From Aulostomus chinensis (lineage: Eukaryota; Chordata; Actinopteri; Syngnathiformes; Aulostomidae), in the NCBI GenBank assembly GCA_037954235.1, contig JBBMOA010000013.1, positions 9,807,501-9,871,500 of the forward strand: a stretch of 64,000 bases of DNA, given 5' to 3'. The notes under the pieces were generated by a model. That model ran no database searches, was not told the DNA's origin, and saw only the letters and a list, made by a program, of their open reading frames with translations. Below are positions 11,906 through 21,567 of this stretch, one piece after another (position 1 is the stretch's first letter; each line of letters opens with the position of its first letter). The position numbers and the translations under genes were made by a program.

Positions 11906-12162
11906 AAATAAACTTTGGCTGCACAATTAATTGGAATCACAACACTTTCATATCACAGGAAGTTCATAATTGTTAAAAGCTAATTATTTGCTAATTACCA
12001 TTTGATACAGATCCCCACAAAAATAAAATCATAATCATTTCAATTGTTTGTTTGTTTTTTTAAAAGAACCTGAGAAGACTGATGTCCAAATTTTTCTCGA
12101 ATGTCACAAATCATATCACAATATCAATCAAAACTAGAAAATCCCAAGTGGGTTCGAGCGGG

Positions 12163-12175
12163 CCCGCATGCGCAG
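12163..12175 (+). promoter_or_regulatory. Possible NRF1-type site upstream of the CFAP57-like frame
   Basis: CCCGCATGCGCAG fits the core of the NRF1 palindrome (GCGCATGCGC) with one edge mismatch. It lies about 345 bp upstream of the ATG at 12517, in a locally GC-rich patch. It may instead be part of a dispersed repeat, and no TATA box or mapped start supports it. Confidence 0.25.
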
Positions 12176-12328
12176 TCAGATTACAGGTCTCTTTTGGTGC
12201 ATTCATGCAGAATTCTGGCACCAGTGGGAAAAAAAATTCAAAGCTCTCTTATCTCAGTCTGTCATCCTTGTGTCATCTCTTTGATAATCCTTTGAAGTAT
12301 TCTACAACGTACAGAGATGACAGCAACA

Positions 12329-12352
12329 CACACACACACACACACACACACT
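12329..12352. repeat. (CA)n microsatellite
   Basis: About 12 CA dinucleotides, roughly 165 bp upstream of the start of the long frame. Confidence 0.9.
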
Positions 12353-12516
12353 AAGTATGGCAATCAGTGAACTGGTGTTGAGATCACTGAGGCAAAGATG
12401 AATGCCGACATCAATGAGATCACAGTCAGTGAGATCACTGGAGGCAAGATCACTGCCCATAAAAACCACCATGAATAAGAGGACCCTGAAATTAAAATTA
12501 AAACTACAAACCAACA

Positions 12517-14253
12517 ATGCCTCAGAAATACACTGCTGCCAAGACAACAAAGCCACTGTTCAAAAAGGTACGGGATACTTCGCATAAGTGTCCAGAGACA
12601 ATGGTCGATAACCCTGCAGCTAAAATAGAAAAACTTCAGTGGGAGGTCAAGAGGTTGAAGGAGAAAGAGGAGGCCAATGCCAAGCTCTTCCAAGGTGAGA
12701 TTCACTCGAAAGAGAAGGAGTTGGAGTCTCATCAGAGCAACATCAGGAATCTCCAGAAAAAACTGGACAATGGCAATAAGGAGAAAGTGGAACTCACAGA
12801 GAAGTTAAAGTCCTGTGAGAAGAAAAACACAGATCTTCGCCAGGCTCTGACTTCAAGAGAGGGAACGATTAGAAATATGAAAACAATCCAGATGGATCTG
12901 GAGAAGAAGATTGCTGATATGCAAAGAAACTTCAAGATAAGTCTATCTGAGCAGTCCCAAAAGCATGAGGAGAAACTCTCCAGCATTCAAACAGACTTCA
13001 ATAAGAAGCTGTGTGAACATGACAATAAAAGAAATAGGGAAACACAAGAACTGGAAGCCAAACATGCACAAGAATTCCAGGAAATGAAGAACCAATTCCA
13101 TAAGAACGATGAAAAGACTAAGAGAGTCATCGATAAACTGGAAAAGGAAATTAAAGACAGAGACAGAGCTGCTGAGCAGCGGCAAAAAGAATACGAGACA
13201 GACAAGTTCGATCACGGAGTCAGCTTGAAAATATTGGAGATGGACAAGGTTGACTTGTGTAAAAAAATGAAAGCGGTAGACAAAAGAAATGACCATCTAG
13301 AGAAGTGTCATTCCAAATTAGAGGAGGAGATCCTCAATCAAAGCAAAATGATTGCAGACCAAAGTACCAAGATACAGACTTTGACAAAGGAAAGAAACGA
13401 AGCATTAAAACAATGGAACCAAGAAAAAGAAAACAATTGTGTTTTACACCTGCAACTACAAGACACTGAGAAGAGACTCAAGTTTCTGGACAGAGACTGC
13501 AAGTCAGAAGAGGCGAAACACAACACCACAAAACATGAGCTGAATACAGTCAAAATACAAATATTTGACATGAATGACAGGATCAAATTCCTTCAGCACA
13601 AAGAGAAAGCTATGAGGCCAGAAACAAAGAATCTAGAAAATAAAATAAAAGACTTGGAGACCTACATTCGCAGGTTCAAGGGTGATCTCGAAAGATCAAT
13701 GGAACTTTTGAATGACCCCAAAAGTTTCATTCAAAGAATCATCCTCCTAAAAAGACGCTTCCTCGCCGATGAGCCAGGGATTGATGCAGACACAGTGGAG
13801 GCAGTTAATCATGAAAACACGCATCTCAGGAGCCTGTTGAGTCGTTGCGAAAGCATTAATAAGGCTTCTAACAACCAGCTTAGAAATGCAGAGCTGCGAA
13901 TTGAGAGTTATTGCAAGAAAGAAGATAAGAACAAAAGTGAGCTGCTCAAAGTCATCAAAGAAAAAGATGCTGAGCTGGTCAAGCTCAGAAAAGAAATTCA
14001 AGAACTAAAGTCGCAGCTCTCAAATGCAGTGAGGCCAGCAGCACAGAAAACACTGTCGAAGAAACTTCCACCTAAGACACAAGAACTGTGCAAAGGCAAA
14101 TCAACAAAAAGCGTGCCTCAGCATTCTCCCACTGCTAAACCTACAAATGGTACAGGGGCTAGCCCCCTTCAAATCACGGCAGTGCCCCGGCAGAACCGCA
14201 ACACCAAATTAAACGGCCGCGTCCTTCACACCGGCCCCAATCCAACGGTGTGA
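12517..14253 (+). CDS. Intronless coiled-coil protein resembling the C-terminal half of CFAP57 (WDR65)
   Basis: This is a 578-residue uninterrupted frame. ATG at 12517 is the first start after an in-frame TAA (12499-12501) and has A at -3. Residues 1-30 are basic. From about 34 to 500 the protein is highly charged and heptad-rich, rich in E/K/Q/L with very little proline. Residues 379-445 (DLETYIRRFKGDL, DPKSFIQRIILLKRRF, then an acidic DADTVE and HLRSLL) match in order the conserved block near the C-terminus of CFAP57, where an RRF-K-DL segment is followed by a proline-lysine loop and a YV/VE segment. This was compared from memory. CFAP57 is an axonemal protein that helps anchor inner-arm dyneins. 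The N-terminal WD-repeat half is absent here. Family genes have many introns, so one intronless exon points to a retrocopy or derived retrogene. No poly-A tail or flanking duplication was found. Residues 505-578 are a basic S/T/P-rich tail whose last dozen residues come from an antisense transposon copy. An intact frame of this length argues for constraint or a recent origin. Confidence 0.6.
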   Translation: MPQKYTAAKTTKPLFKKVRDTSHKCPETMVDNPAAKIEKLQWEVKRLKEKEEANAKLFQGEIHSKEKELESHQSNIRNLQKKLDNGNKEKVELTEKLKSCEKKNTDLRQALTSREGTIRNMKTIQMDLEKKIADMQRNFKISLSEQSQKHEEKLSSIQTDFNKKLCEHDNKRNRETQELEAKHAQEFQEMKNQFHKNDEKTKRVIDKLEKEIKDRDRAAEQRQKEYETDKFDHGVSLKILEMDKVDLCKKMKAVDKRNDHLEKCHSKLEEEILNQSKMIADQSTKIQTLTKERNEALKQWNQEKENNCVLHLQLQDTEKRLKFLDRDCKSEEAKHNTTKHELNTVKIQIFDMNDRIKFLQHKEKAMRPETKNLENKIKDLETYIRRFKGDLERSMELLNDPKSFIQRIILLKRRFLADEPGIDADTVEAVNHENTHLRSLLSRCESINKASNNQLRNAELRIESYCKKEDKNKSELLKVIKEKDAELVKLRKEIQELKSQLSNAVRPAAQKTLSKKLPPKTQELCKGKSTKSVPQHSPTAKPTNGTGASPLQITAVPRQNRNTKLNGRVLHTGPNPTV

Positions 14254-14606
14254 GAACCCAATCGGTGCGACTGTTTTTGATTAGTGAATGTTGAGACATA
14301 CCGAACGATTGTGCCGAATTTCAGCGAATTTAATGCATGTTCAGGGGGTCAAATTAGATTATGCGCGTTATGCGCATTATGCGCATATAGCACGCACTCA
14401 TTGAGAGCAAGAACAGTATAATACCAGGTTTTGAGTGGGTGTGTATGTGAAAACTGGCTCCGGGCCGTCTGACCCAGTTGCCTCATGGGTGTTGGGGGGG
14501 CCTGGGACACTGTTTAGTGTGTGTTTTTAGTGTTTTTAGTGTTGCTCTGCCGAGCAAACATAATAGGGTCTTCGCCAGAAGTACCTTCTGGCTCAGGCCC
14601 TAATAA
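14212..14606 (-). mobile_element. Hairpin-bearing repeat, inverted truncated copy
   Basis: Read on the minus strand it begins TTATTAGGGCCTGAG at 14606. The terminal hairpin (14574-14592: GCCAGAAG, 3-nt loop, CTTCTGGC) and GAAGACCCTATTA follow. It ends near 14212 with ACACCGTTGGATTGGGGCC and GACGCGGCCGT, the sequence found at 10358-10397 of the + copy. The break falls within the loop of the second hairpin. The stop codon and last codons of the CFAP57-like frame lie inside this copy. Three tandem TTATGCGC(A/G) units sit at 14359-14385. Confidence 0.6.
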
Positions 14607-14670
14607 TACCACAGCCATGTTTGGTAACATGACATTATTTGATAACCGCATATACATTGGGCACAAAAAT

Positions 14671-14880
14671 TGGAGCCTATCCCAGCTGCCTTCGGGCAGG
14701 AGGCGGGGTTCACCCTGGACGGGTCGTCAGTCCATCACAGGACCAACACATAGAGACGGACAACCATTCGCTCACACAGCCACGCCTACTGCTCAATTTG
14801 CAGGATGGATTAACCTGACTGAGGGAGGAAGTGCTCACAGGGAGAACATGCAACTTCCTCACAGAAAGACCCTGAGCTCC
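14671..14880 (-). mobile_element. tRNA-headed SINE, family A, partial inverted relic
   Basis: It reads TGGAGCCTATCCCAGCTGCC, TTCACCCTGGACGGGTC and CCAACACATAGAGACGGACA in the antisense order seen in complete copies. The middle has diverged and the Pol III head is missing. The 221-codon frame that runs across it is an artefact. Confidence 0.75.
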
Positions 14881-15939
14881 ACCCAGGCCCAGCAGTTACT
14901 TTATCCATGCAGAGTGCTGTTTATGTCACGAGAAGAGGAAGAAGAAGAAGAAGTCTTCATTTGTCACTCGTACATTGCACAACAAAATCTGTCGTTTCTG
15001 CATTCAACCCTTCCTCTAAAGAGCAGAGAGTGGCTGCATGCAGCACTTGAAGAACAACTCCAGATCTTCTGCCAGCACCTTGGTCAGGGTCACCAACAGG
15101 AGGAATCAAGTGGAATGCTTGTGTGTAATAAACAATATATTCTCACCTCCCTAACTCTGTCTTACCATTTGATCAGTGTGAAGTAATACTCTGCACAATT
15201 GTGCAACTCATGGCCCAAATTGATGATATCTGTTTTGATGTGTCTTTATGGGGCAATACATGCACAGAGGGGGACTCATCAAATATATTTAGGGATTAAT
15301 ATGTAAAATACACAAATATTTCAATGCGCACACACATATTTCTCATTTTAGATCAATGTAACCCAGTGGTGGATACCAAATCTGACAGTTGTACAACCCA
15401 AGTACATAGACGTTTGTATGTTATGTACATCAGTATGATATATATGCAATTATAAAACTGATGGCCTGCATGCTTAAACGCAGATGTGTGGGAGCATTTT
15501 GGATTCAAAAACAAAAAGGATGGTGGACGCGATGGAGCCCCGCTATGCTTTAGTCATTCACGAATTGAATTATCGGCTGCCATGGTTTATTTTTAGTTAA
15601 CCTGGTGGCTAGGCTGGCTAGTGGCTACCTCCTATGTTCAGTATCAAGCTAAAAAAGCTGCGACCACTTGCTGCACTTAAACTCTCCATTGTTGACTTTA
15701 CTTTTCAAAAGCTTGAAAGCTACAATTTGCACTCAGTTTCAATAAATGAAACTAATTTTCTCACCACATCTTTGATTCATTTTGTCCGGAATTTGCAAGC
15801 TGCCAGTCAGAGCCATATATTATGTAATTGATGCTTTCAGTTCAATTAATTCAATAAAAGTCAATGGAACACTCACAAATTGTCACAAAAATCACTTTGT
15901 ACCTTTAAAATTTTTCAGAAAAGGATGTTAGTGTATTGA
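14881..15939. other. Non-coding stretch, no gene recognised
   Basis: AT-rich sequence with a short GAA run near 14935. No supported coding or RNA feature. Confidence 0.4.
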
Positions 15940-16055
15940 ATTGTATCGTGAACTGAATATTCAATCGTGAACTGAATCGTGAACTGAATATTGTGATATA
16001 TATCGTATCATGAGACGAATATCGTGTATCGTATCGTATCTTCAGATTAGTGTAT
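15940..16055. repeat. Degenerate ATCGTATCGTGAACTGA tandem repeat
   Basis: Repeated TATCGTGAACTGAAT and ATCGTATCGTATC units occur with variable spacing, followed by GTGTATCACTACAGCCC. A related array occurs at 62945-63090. Confidence 0.75.
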
Positions 16056-16109
16056 CACTACAGCCCAATTCAGCAGTGTCATAAGTCATGTATTAAAGTT
16101 TGAAGGCTT

Positions 16110-16345
16110 TTTTAAGATACCTACATGTAGGTGGGGCTGTGGAGCACATTTTAGCACGTTGGGGTTTAATTATACATTTTATCCCTTTTTCAACACACCT
16201 GATGCACATACCAAATTTGGTGAGTTTTTTAGCATGTTTAGGGGGTCAAATTGAAGTCTAATGTAGTGGAATAGGAAAGAAAGAAAGAAAAAAAGAAAGG
16301 GAACAGATTCAATAGGGTCTTTGCCCCTTTTGGGGCACATAATTA
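16110..16345 (-). mobile_element. Hairpin-bearing repeat, inverted partial copy
   Basis: On the plus strand it ends AATAGGGTCTTTGCC, a hairpin (16322-16337: TGCCCC, TTTT loop, GGGGCA) and CATAAT. Upstream are CACCAAATTTGGTGAG-like phrases and TTTAGGGGGTCAAATT, shared with the 14.3-kb copy, and a GAAA-rich run at 16274-16300. This copy is diverged and truncated. Confidence 0.5.
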
Positions 16346-19283
16346 CCACATAGGTCTATGACAAGCATGACGTCACCACCACACATTGAGCGTACTGATT
16401 TTCTTCTTTTTACTCTCTTATTTTTTCTGTTTATATTGTAAGCATTGTTTGAAATAAAGTGGTTTATGAGCAATTGTAGTGTTATATGATTCTTATATGT
16501 GGAACCTGCTTGTGTGTCCCTTTTTCTTATAGGAGTGATCTACACTGCTGACTCTAAGTATAATAGTATAATAAGTACAATATCTACAATATCTAAATCT
16601 AAGGTTTGATTCAAAAAATGTTAGACCTGAGATCATACAGCTCAGAATTATCACAGGATTACTCTGATTTACGCCTCCTGATCTTCTACGTTTAGGAAAG
16701 GAGATTGCAGGCTTTGTAAGGGAGTAAATAAGACCTCCAACCCACACAACACACAGGTTTGTGAAACAGAAAACTATCTTTATGTAACTATCCTGTACGA
16801 TTCCATCTACCTTTCTGTTAAAGTAGAAATATTTTGTGTAAAAACAAATAACTCAAATACACCACAAAAAATAACTGTAAACAACCAAAGTGGATGCAAA
16901 CAAAAAAAACACATTTAAATCCCCCTAAAAATTTGGTGAAAGTGCACTTTGTTTTAGGAAATAAATAAATGTGGTAACACTTCACTATTTCTCAGTTATA
17001 CTCTCTTAAATTCGCTTAAAATTGTTGACCTTGCTTGTTTAAACCCTTTTATTTTGAATGTTCATTGGTTGTCAACCTTAATTTCCTTATGATCTCAGTT
17101 TTATTCAGTTATCAGTTTCTCTTTATTGTCACCTGTCATTTATTGGTTAGTCTTGGGCCAAAGGAAAAAAAAAAACACTTGAGTTTCGAAAGAATAAAGT
17201 AGCAAAAAAAAAATGTATGAAGAGGTCTCACACGAGTCCGACTCGACGTCCTGACACAGAAGGCATCGAACGGACAGTCATGAAGTCCTGGACCATGGTG
17301 AAGCAGTTCCTCACATGGCAAAGACAGACTCGTCCCTCCAGAAAAAGAAAAAAAAAAAGTCTGCACACAAGTATGCAGAACCATGAGACTTTTTACACTT
17401 TTTAAATGTCCTTCCTTTTAAAATAAAAAGTGAATAACATTTTATCTAGTTTTGTACACATTAAATGAATACATTAAATTAATGGAACAAACACGTATAT
17501 CTAGCTTTAAACATATGAACTGTCATTTATGCAGCTTGAATCATGAAAAATGAACTATGCTTTGTAACACATTGAAGGTAAACACCATAAATATAGCATT
17601 TCTCTGCATCACTCGCAGTTGGGGTTACAGCAACAGCTACTGTACTTCAGCTGATAATGGCCTCATTAGCAGGCCACAGCTGAATAAGCAGCCCTGGTGC
17701 CAAAAAAAAATAAAAAATGCTTAACACTCATCAAAACATTTAATATAACCCCATCACATTGTCACAATATTATGAAAAACACATCTCCAGTATCATTAAC
17801 CATTTACGACAACTACTGCAGACTGGTTATTTATTTGTTTTCTCAACGCACTGAACCGCAACGGCAGTGCTAATTGAGCTAAGCTAACACCAGAATAGTT
17901 CAAAAAGTTGAGGAAACACTTCGACAGAGCTGACCGACCTCAACGTCTTCGAGACAGGTACTCGTTTGTGGTTTACTGCTAACAGTAGCTTTCACCAATG
18001 TTCATAGGAAACTTTCTTAATCATATGCTACCTGGAGGACAGCGTGCTTCATGGACGCATGGAGTTTTCCTACCTTCTCTGTTTCCCTCCTGTATTTTTT
18101 TTCTGCGTCACCTCACACACCCCGAGAGCTGCAGGTGATGCGTTCAGGGCACGCTCTCGAAATCTGAAAACCAGCCAAAAAGAAATTACCGTGAGGAAAA
18201 CTATAATGCAGTCAAGAAAAGCAGTATTTTCTAGTGCTCTAAATCTAAATTGGGGTTATATATTTTATTGTTTATACGGTATAAACAGCATAGCCACCCA
18301 CAGTCAGTCGTCAATGTAGACTTAAAAGGCATAGGCTGAAGCTAAATACAGTATACGAAGCCTATTGCTCCCTCTTATGAAATGATGAAAAGCAATTTAA
18401 AGTAAAAACAAAGAAAAAAAAAGTCATATTAATAGCCCTCCAACATAGGATGTTCATAAATCATATTGGCATTGTTCCATAATTTATCTCTCAAAATAGA
18501 ATTACACCTCCTTTGACTCACGTTTGGTGATTTTTGTACAGTAGACACACAATCATAACTCCAATCATATTTGCACTCCTGTGTCCTGCACAGTCTATTA
18601 ATTGTCACTGAGTTTATGTTACGTGTCTTTCAAATCAAGAACCTCAATTACCCGATTTTTTTCAAACTGGAACCCATTGAGTGAGCTGTGGTGAATAACT
18701 ATTATTTCATATGTTTCAAGGTGTGTTTTAAAGGTTGTTTTGTAATTGATTGCAATTGCGTGGTGGTGAGATATGATTTGATGAGTTGTTTCCTCTACAA
18801 CAGGTGGTCAATGGCGATGACAGGCACTCAACACCATCATTTAGCCACCTGAAAATGATGCTATTTAGATGTCTGAGCAGCGGTGTTCACATTAGAGCTG
18901 AACATAACCAAAGGCATTACCACACCATTTTAACACCCCTCTAAACACACTTATGCATTTCACAGCTGCCTCAAGCTGGACTAAACTGATTTATCCAGTT
19001 CATCAGGCAGCACATGAAACACATGGCCATGAGCGGGGGCGTTGCCAGGCTATTACTACCGCTTCGCTCCGAGCACTGGCGTCACACCTTTGATTTAATG
19101 CCACAAAGAATTGTAGCATTGCTGCAATCCTAATATAAAATCTTAGTTGTTATAGTTTAATTGTGCACAAGCCATATGCACATTAAGTATGCTGCAAATG
19201 TTAAAGCACACTACACAACATTTCTACAGCTACAGACAGTGTTTTGTGTATTCACAAATATAATGACCATGTGTTCTCAATCC
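16346..19283. other. Non-coding stretch, no gene recognised
   Basis: AT-rich with A-runs at 17164-17174 and 17202-17211. All open frames are under 92 codons and unsupported. Confidence 0.45.
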
Positions 19284-19346
19284 ATCCATCCATTTTCTAC
19301 CACTTATCCTGTTAAGGGTCGCGGAGGGCTGGAGTGTTCTCAATCC
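19271..19346 (-). mobile_element. 5'-truncated SINE tail with a perfect 13-bp target-site duplication
   Basis: Only about 50 bp of the SINE 3' end is present (19284-19333: CCATCCATTTTCTACC, CTTATCCTGTTAAGGGTC, GGGCTGGA in antisense). It is bounded by identical GTGTTCTCAATCC copies at 19271-19283 and 19334-19346. This is the expected result of target-primed reverse transcription that stopped early. Confidence 0.88.
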
Positions 19347-19418
19347 TGCTTAAGGTTTTCATCATAACAATTTAATGTGAGTCTTCACTGATATTTTCAA
19401 CACACTGCTCATAGGCCA

Positions 19419-19708
19419 GGGTGGCACTGTGGTGCAGTGATTAGCACTGTTGCCTCACAGCAAGAAGGTTCCAGGTTTGAGCCCGAGCTTTTACTGTGTG
19501 GAGTTTGCGTCTCCCCCCTGTGCCTGTGGGGGTTCACTCCAGGTATTCAGGCTTCCTCCAACAGTCCAAAGATGTGCAAGCTAGGTTGATCAGAAACTCT
19601 AAATGGACCGTAGGTGTGGCTGTGACACTCACAGGAGTGTGAATGGTTGTCTGTCAATATGTGTTGGCCCTGTGATGGACTGGTGACCTGTCCAGGGTGA
19701 ACCCTGCA
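19419..19708 (+). mobile_element. tRNA-headed SINE, family A, copy lacking its tail
   Basis: It has a head GTGGTGCAGTGATTAGCAC, a B-box-like GGTTTGAGCCC, and the body through GGTGACCTGTCCAGGGTGA. It stops before the C-run and GGAT tail. It is more diverged than the copies at 40.1 or 52.1 kb. Confidence 0.8.
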
Positions 19709-21525
19709 TGTCATATTTTACAAGCAAAAAATAAGACAAAATTCTCTGATCAGTCCTGTAAGTCAAAGTATACAGTCTCAATTCTGTTAAAAAAAAATAC
19801 ACAAGTTCTCACTTTGCAACTGTGTGTTTCACTCTTCTAGTATTTTCCATTTTCAAGCATGTCTGCAGCCTAGTACATAATGTAACTTCAGTGCTAAATA
19901 ACATCAATGCTAATAATATTGGCCCACCTCTAAAAGGGTACACAGAGAAACCAAGGATCAGACATTGGTAAAACCAAAAAAACTTCAATCATAGCCAGCA
20001 CAAATATGCAACCTAGGAATAAGAAGCTAACATTAACAGTGTTCGTTGATGTAACATCAGCTAAATCACCTGCAGCAAATGCAGCAGCTAACAGTGATGT
20101 TAACAGTAACACCAGTTACTGCTGCAAAACCGTTAGCTTACTCAGATTCACTAAGAGTATTACAACTTCCCACAACTGAACCTCTTCAAAGCAGCCATTT
20201 TGACAAGTCACTGCAGGGTAAACACAGGTGCAATTACAGTATTCTTTGGTCACCTTGGCATATTTCATATCAGAACTGAAACTCCAAAAACTACCTTTTC
20301 AACCTCCACATGATGTAGTCACTTGTGCACATCATTAAAGCAGGTTCTTGGTATTCTGAACATTCATGTAGAGATGATGCCCAACTATCCATGATATACT
20401 AACTAAAACTATAATAAAAAAAAAAAGATTATCTTGGTCATTCAGGCAGACAAGGGCCCTGAAATTGTGTATAATAGCAGGAATGGCTGTGAAACATGGG
20501 ACAAGACATGTGAAAGATTAAAGTAAGTGCACTTCTGCTGGCTGAACCCTTTTAACTTCTAGTTTCTCTGTTTTCTTGAATGGAGATAAAATTACTCAGT
20601 CTTGCAGCTTTTCCAGACTTCGACCACACAGATATTGATTATGATATTCAAACAAATCATTTTACCCCCTAAATGAAGGTTAAAATAAATGTATCCATCA
20701 TTTACAGCTACTTCTTTCACACTGTCCATTGGAAAATGTTTTTTCAGGCTGTAATGCATCTTTTTGTTGTGTATTTGGGGAACTGGCAGCATCTGAGAAG
20801 TACAGATGTGCAAGAAAAAGTCACAGTACACTTAAAGAATCAAATTTCAAAGTGCTATTACTGTTCACTAGTAATTACTCCCTTTCTTAATGCACGAGTT
20901 TAGGTATAATTTAGGGAATATTATACAGAAACTGATCCGACCAAACTTGAGTTCAATATCATAACCTGCTGACTTTTTGGTAGTGTATGTTTAGGGTTGT
21001 ATCTTTTGCTGAAATATAATTTGAGCAACAAAGCAGTCAGTTCAGAAAGTTTTAGTCTCAAACGAAGTTTCATTCGCTGATACCTATCCTTAGTGTTTGT
21101 CATGCATATTTTATAGGTTTGATTATGTCCCATTTCAATGATAGTGAAGTGAAATTAAACTAATTAGCTTGCAGTTCAAGGCCCACAGTGTGTCAATCAT
21201 TACCTCAGTGTTAACTAAACCTTATCTTGCCCTTTAACCTGTTAGTCATTGCTTTCTAGTTTTTCTCTCCTCTCATGTTATATTTTTAAAGCTGTACATG
21301 TCTTCACACCCATCCTCCGCGCCCTCTGAGCTGACCTATCAGACAGGCAGACCTTAAAACTGACTCATTATGTAACCATCTCCACATAGACAGGTAGACT
21401 AGACATGTCACCATCAATCTACTCCCCCAAGACATCTAACAAGCTAAAGTAGATGGACAGGCCATTTCACAGACGGAACCCCTCCCCTTTCCTCGCAAAC
21501 GAAACTAGTTCTGGACAAGGGCATA

Positions 21526-21528
<3 letters not shown>
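19709..21528. other. Non-coding stretch, no gene recognised
   Basis: No domain-bearing frame, repeat end or RNA gene was seen. There is a short A-run at 20417-20427. Confidence 0.45.

Positions 21529-21565
<37 letters not shown>
21529..21565. repeat. (GT)n microsatellite
   Basis: About 18 uninterrupted GT dinucleotides. Confidence 0.95.

Positions 21566-21567
<2 letters not shown>

Noticed and set aside
14521..15186. 221-codon plus-strand frame
   Set aside because: It runs through the hairpin repeat and an antisense SINE relic. The residues are translations of repeat sequence and a GAA run, with no domain.
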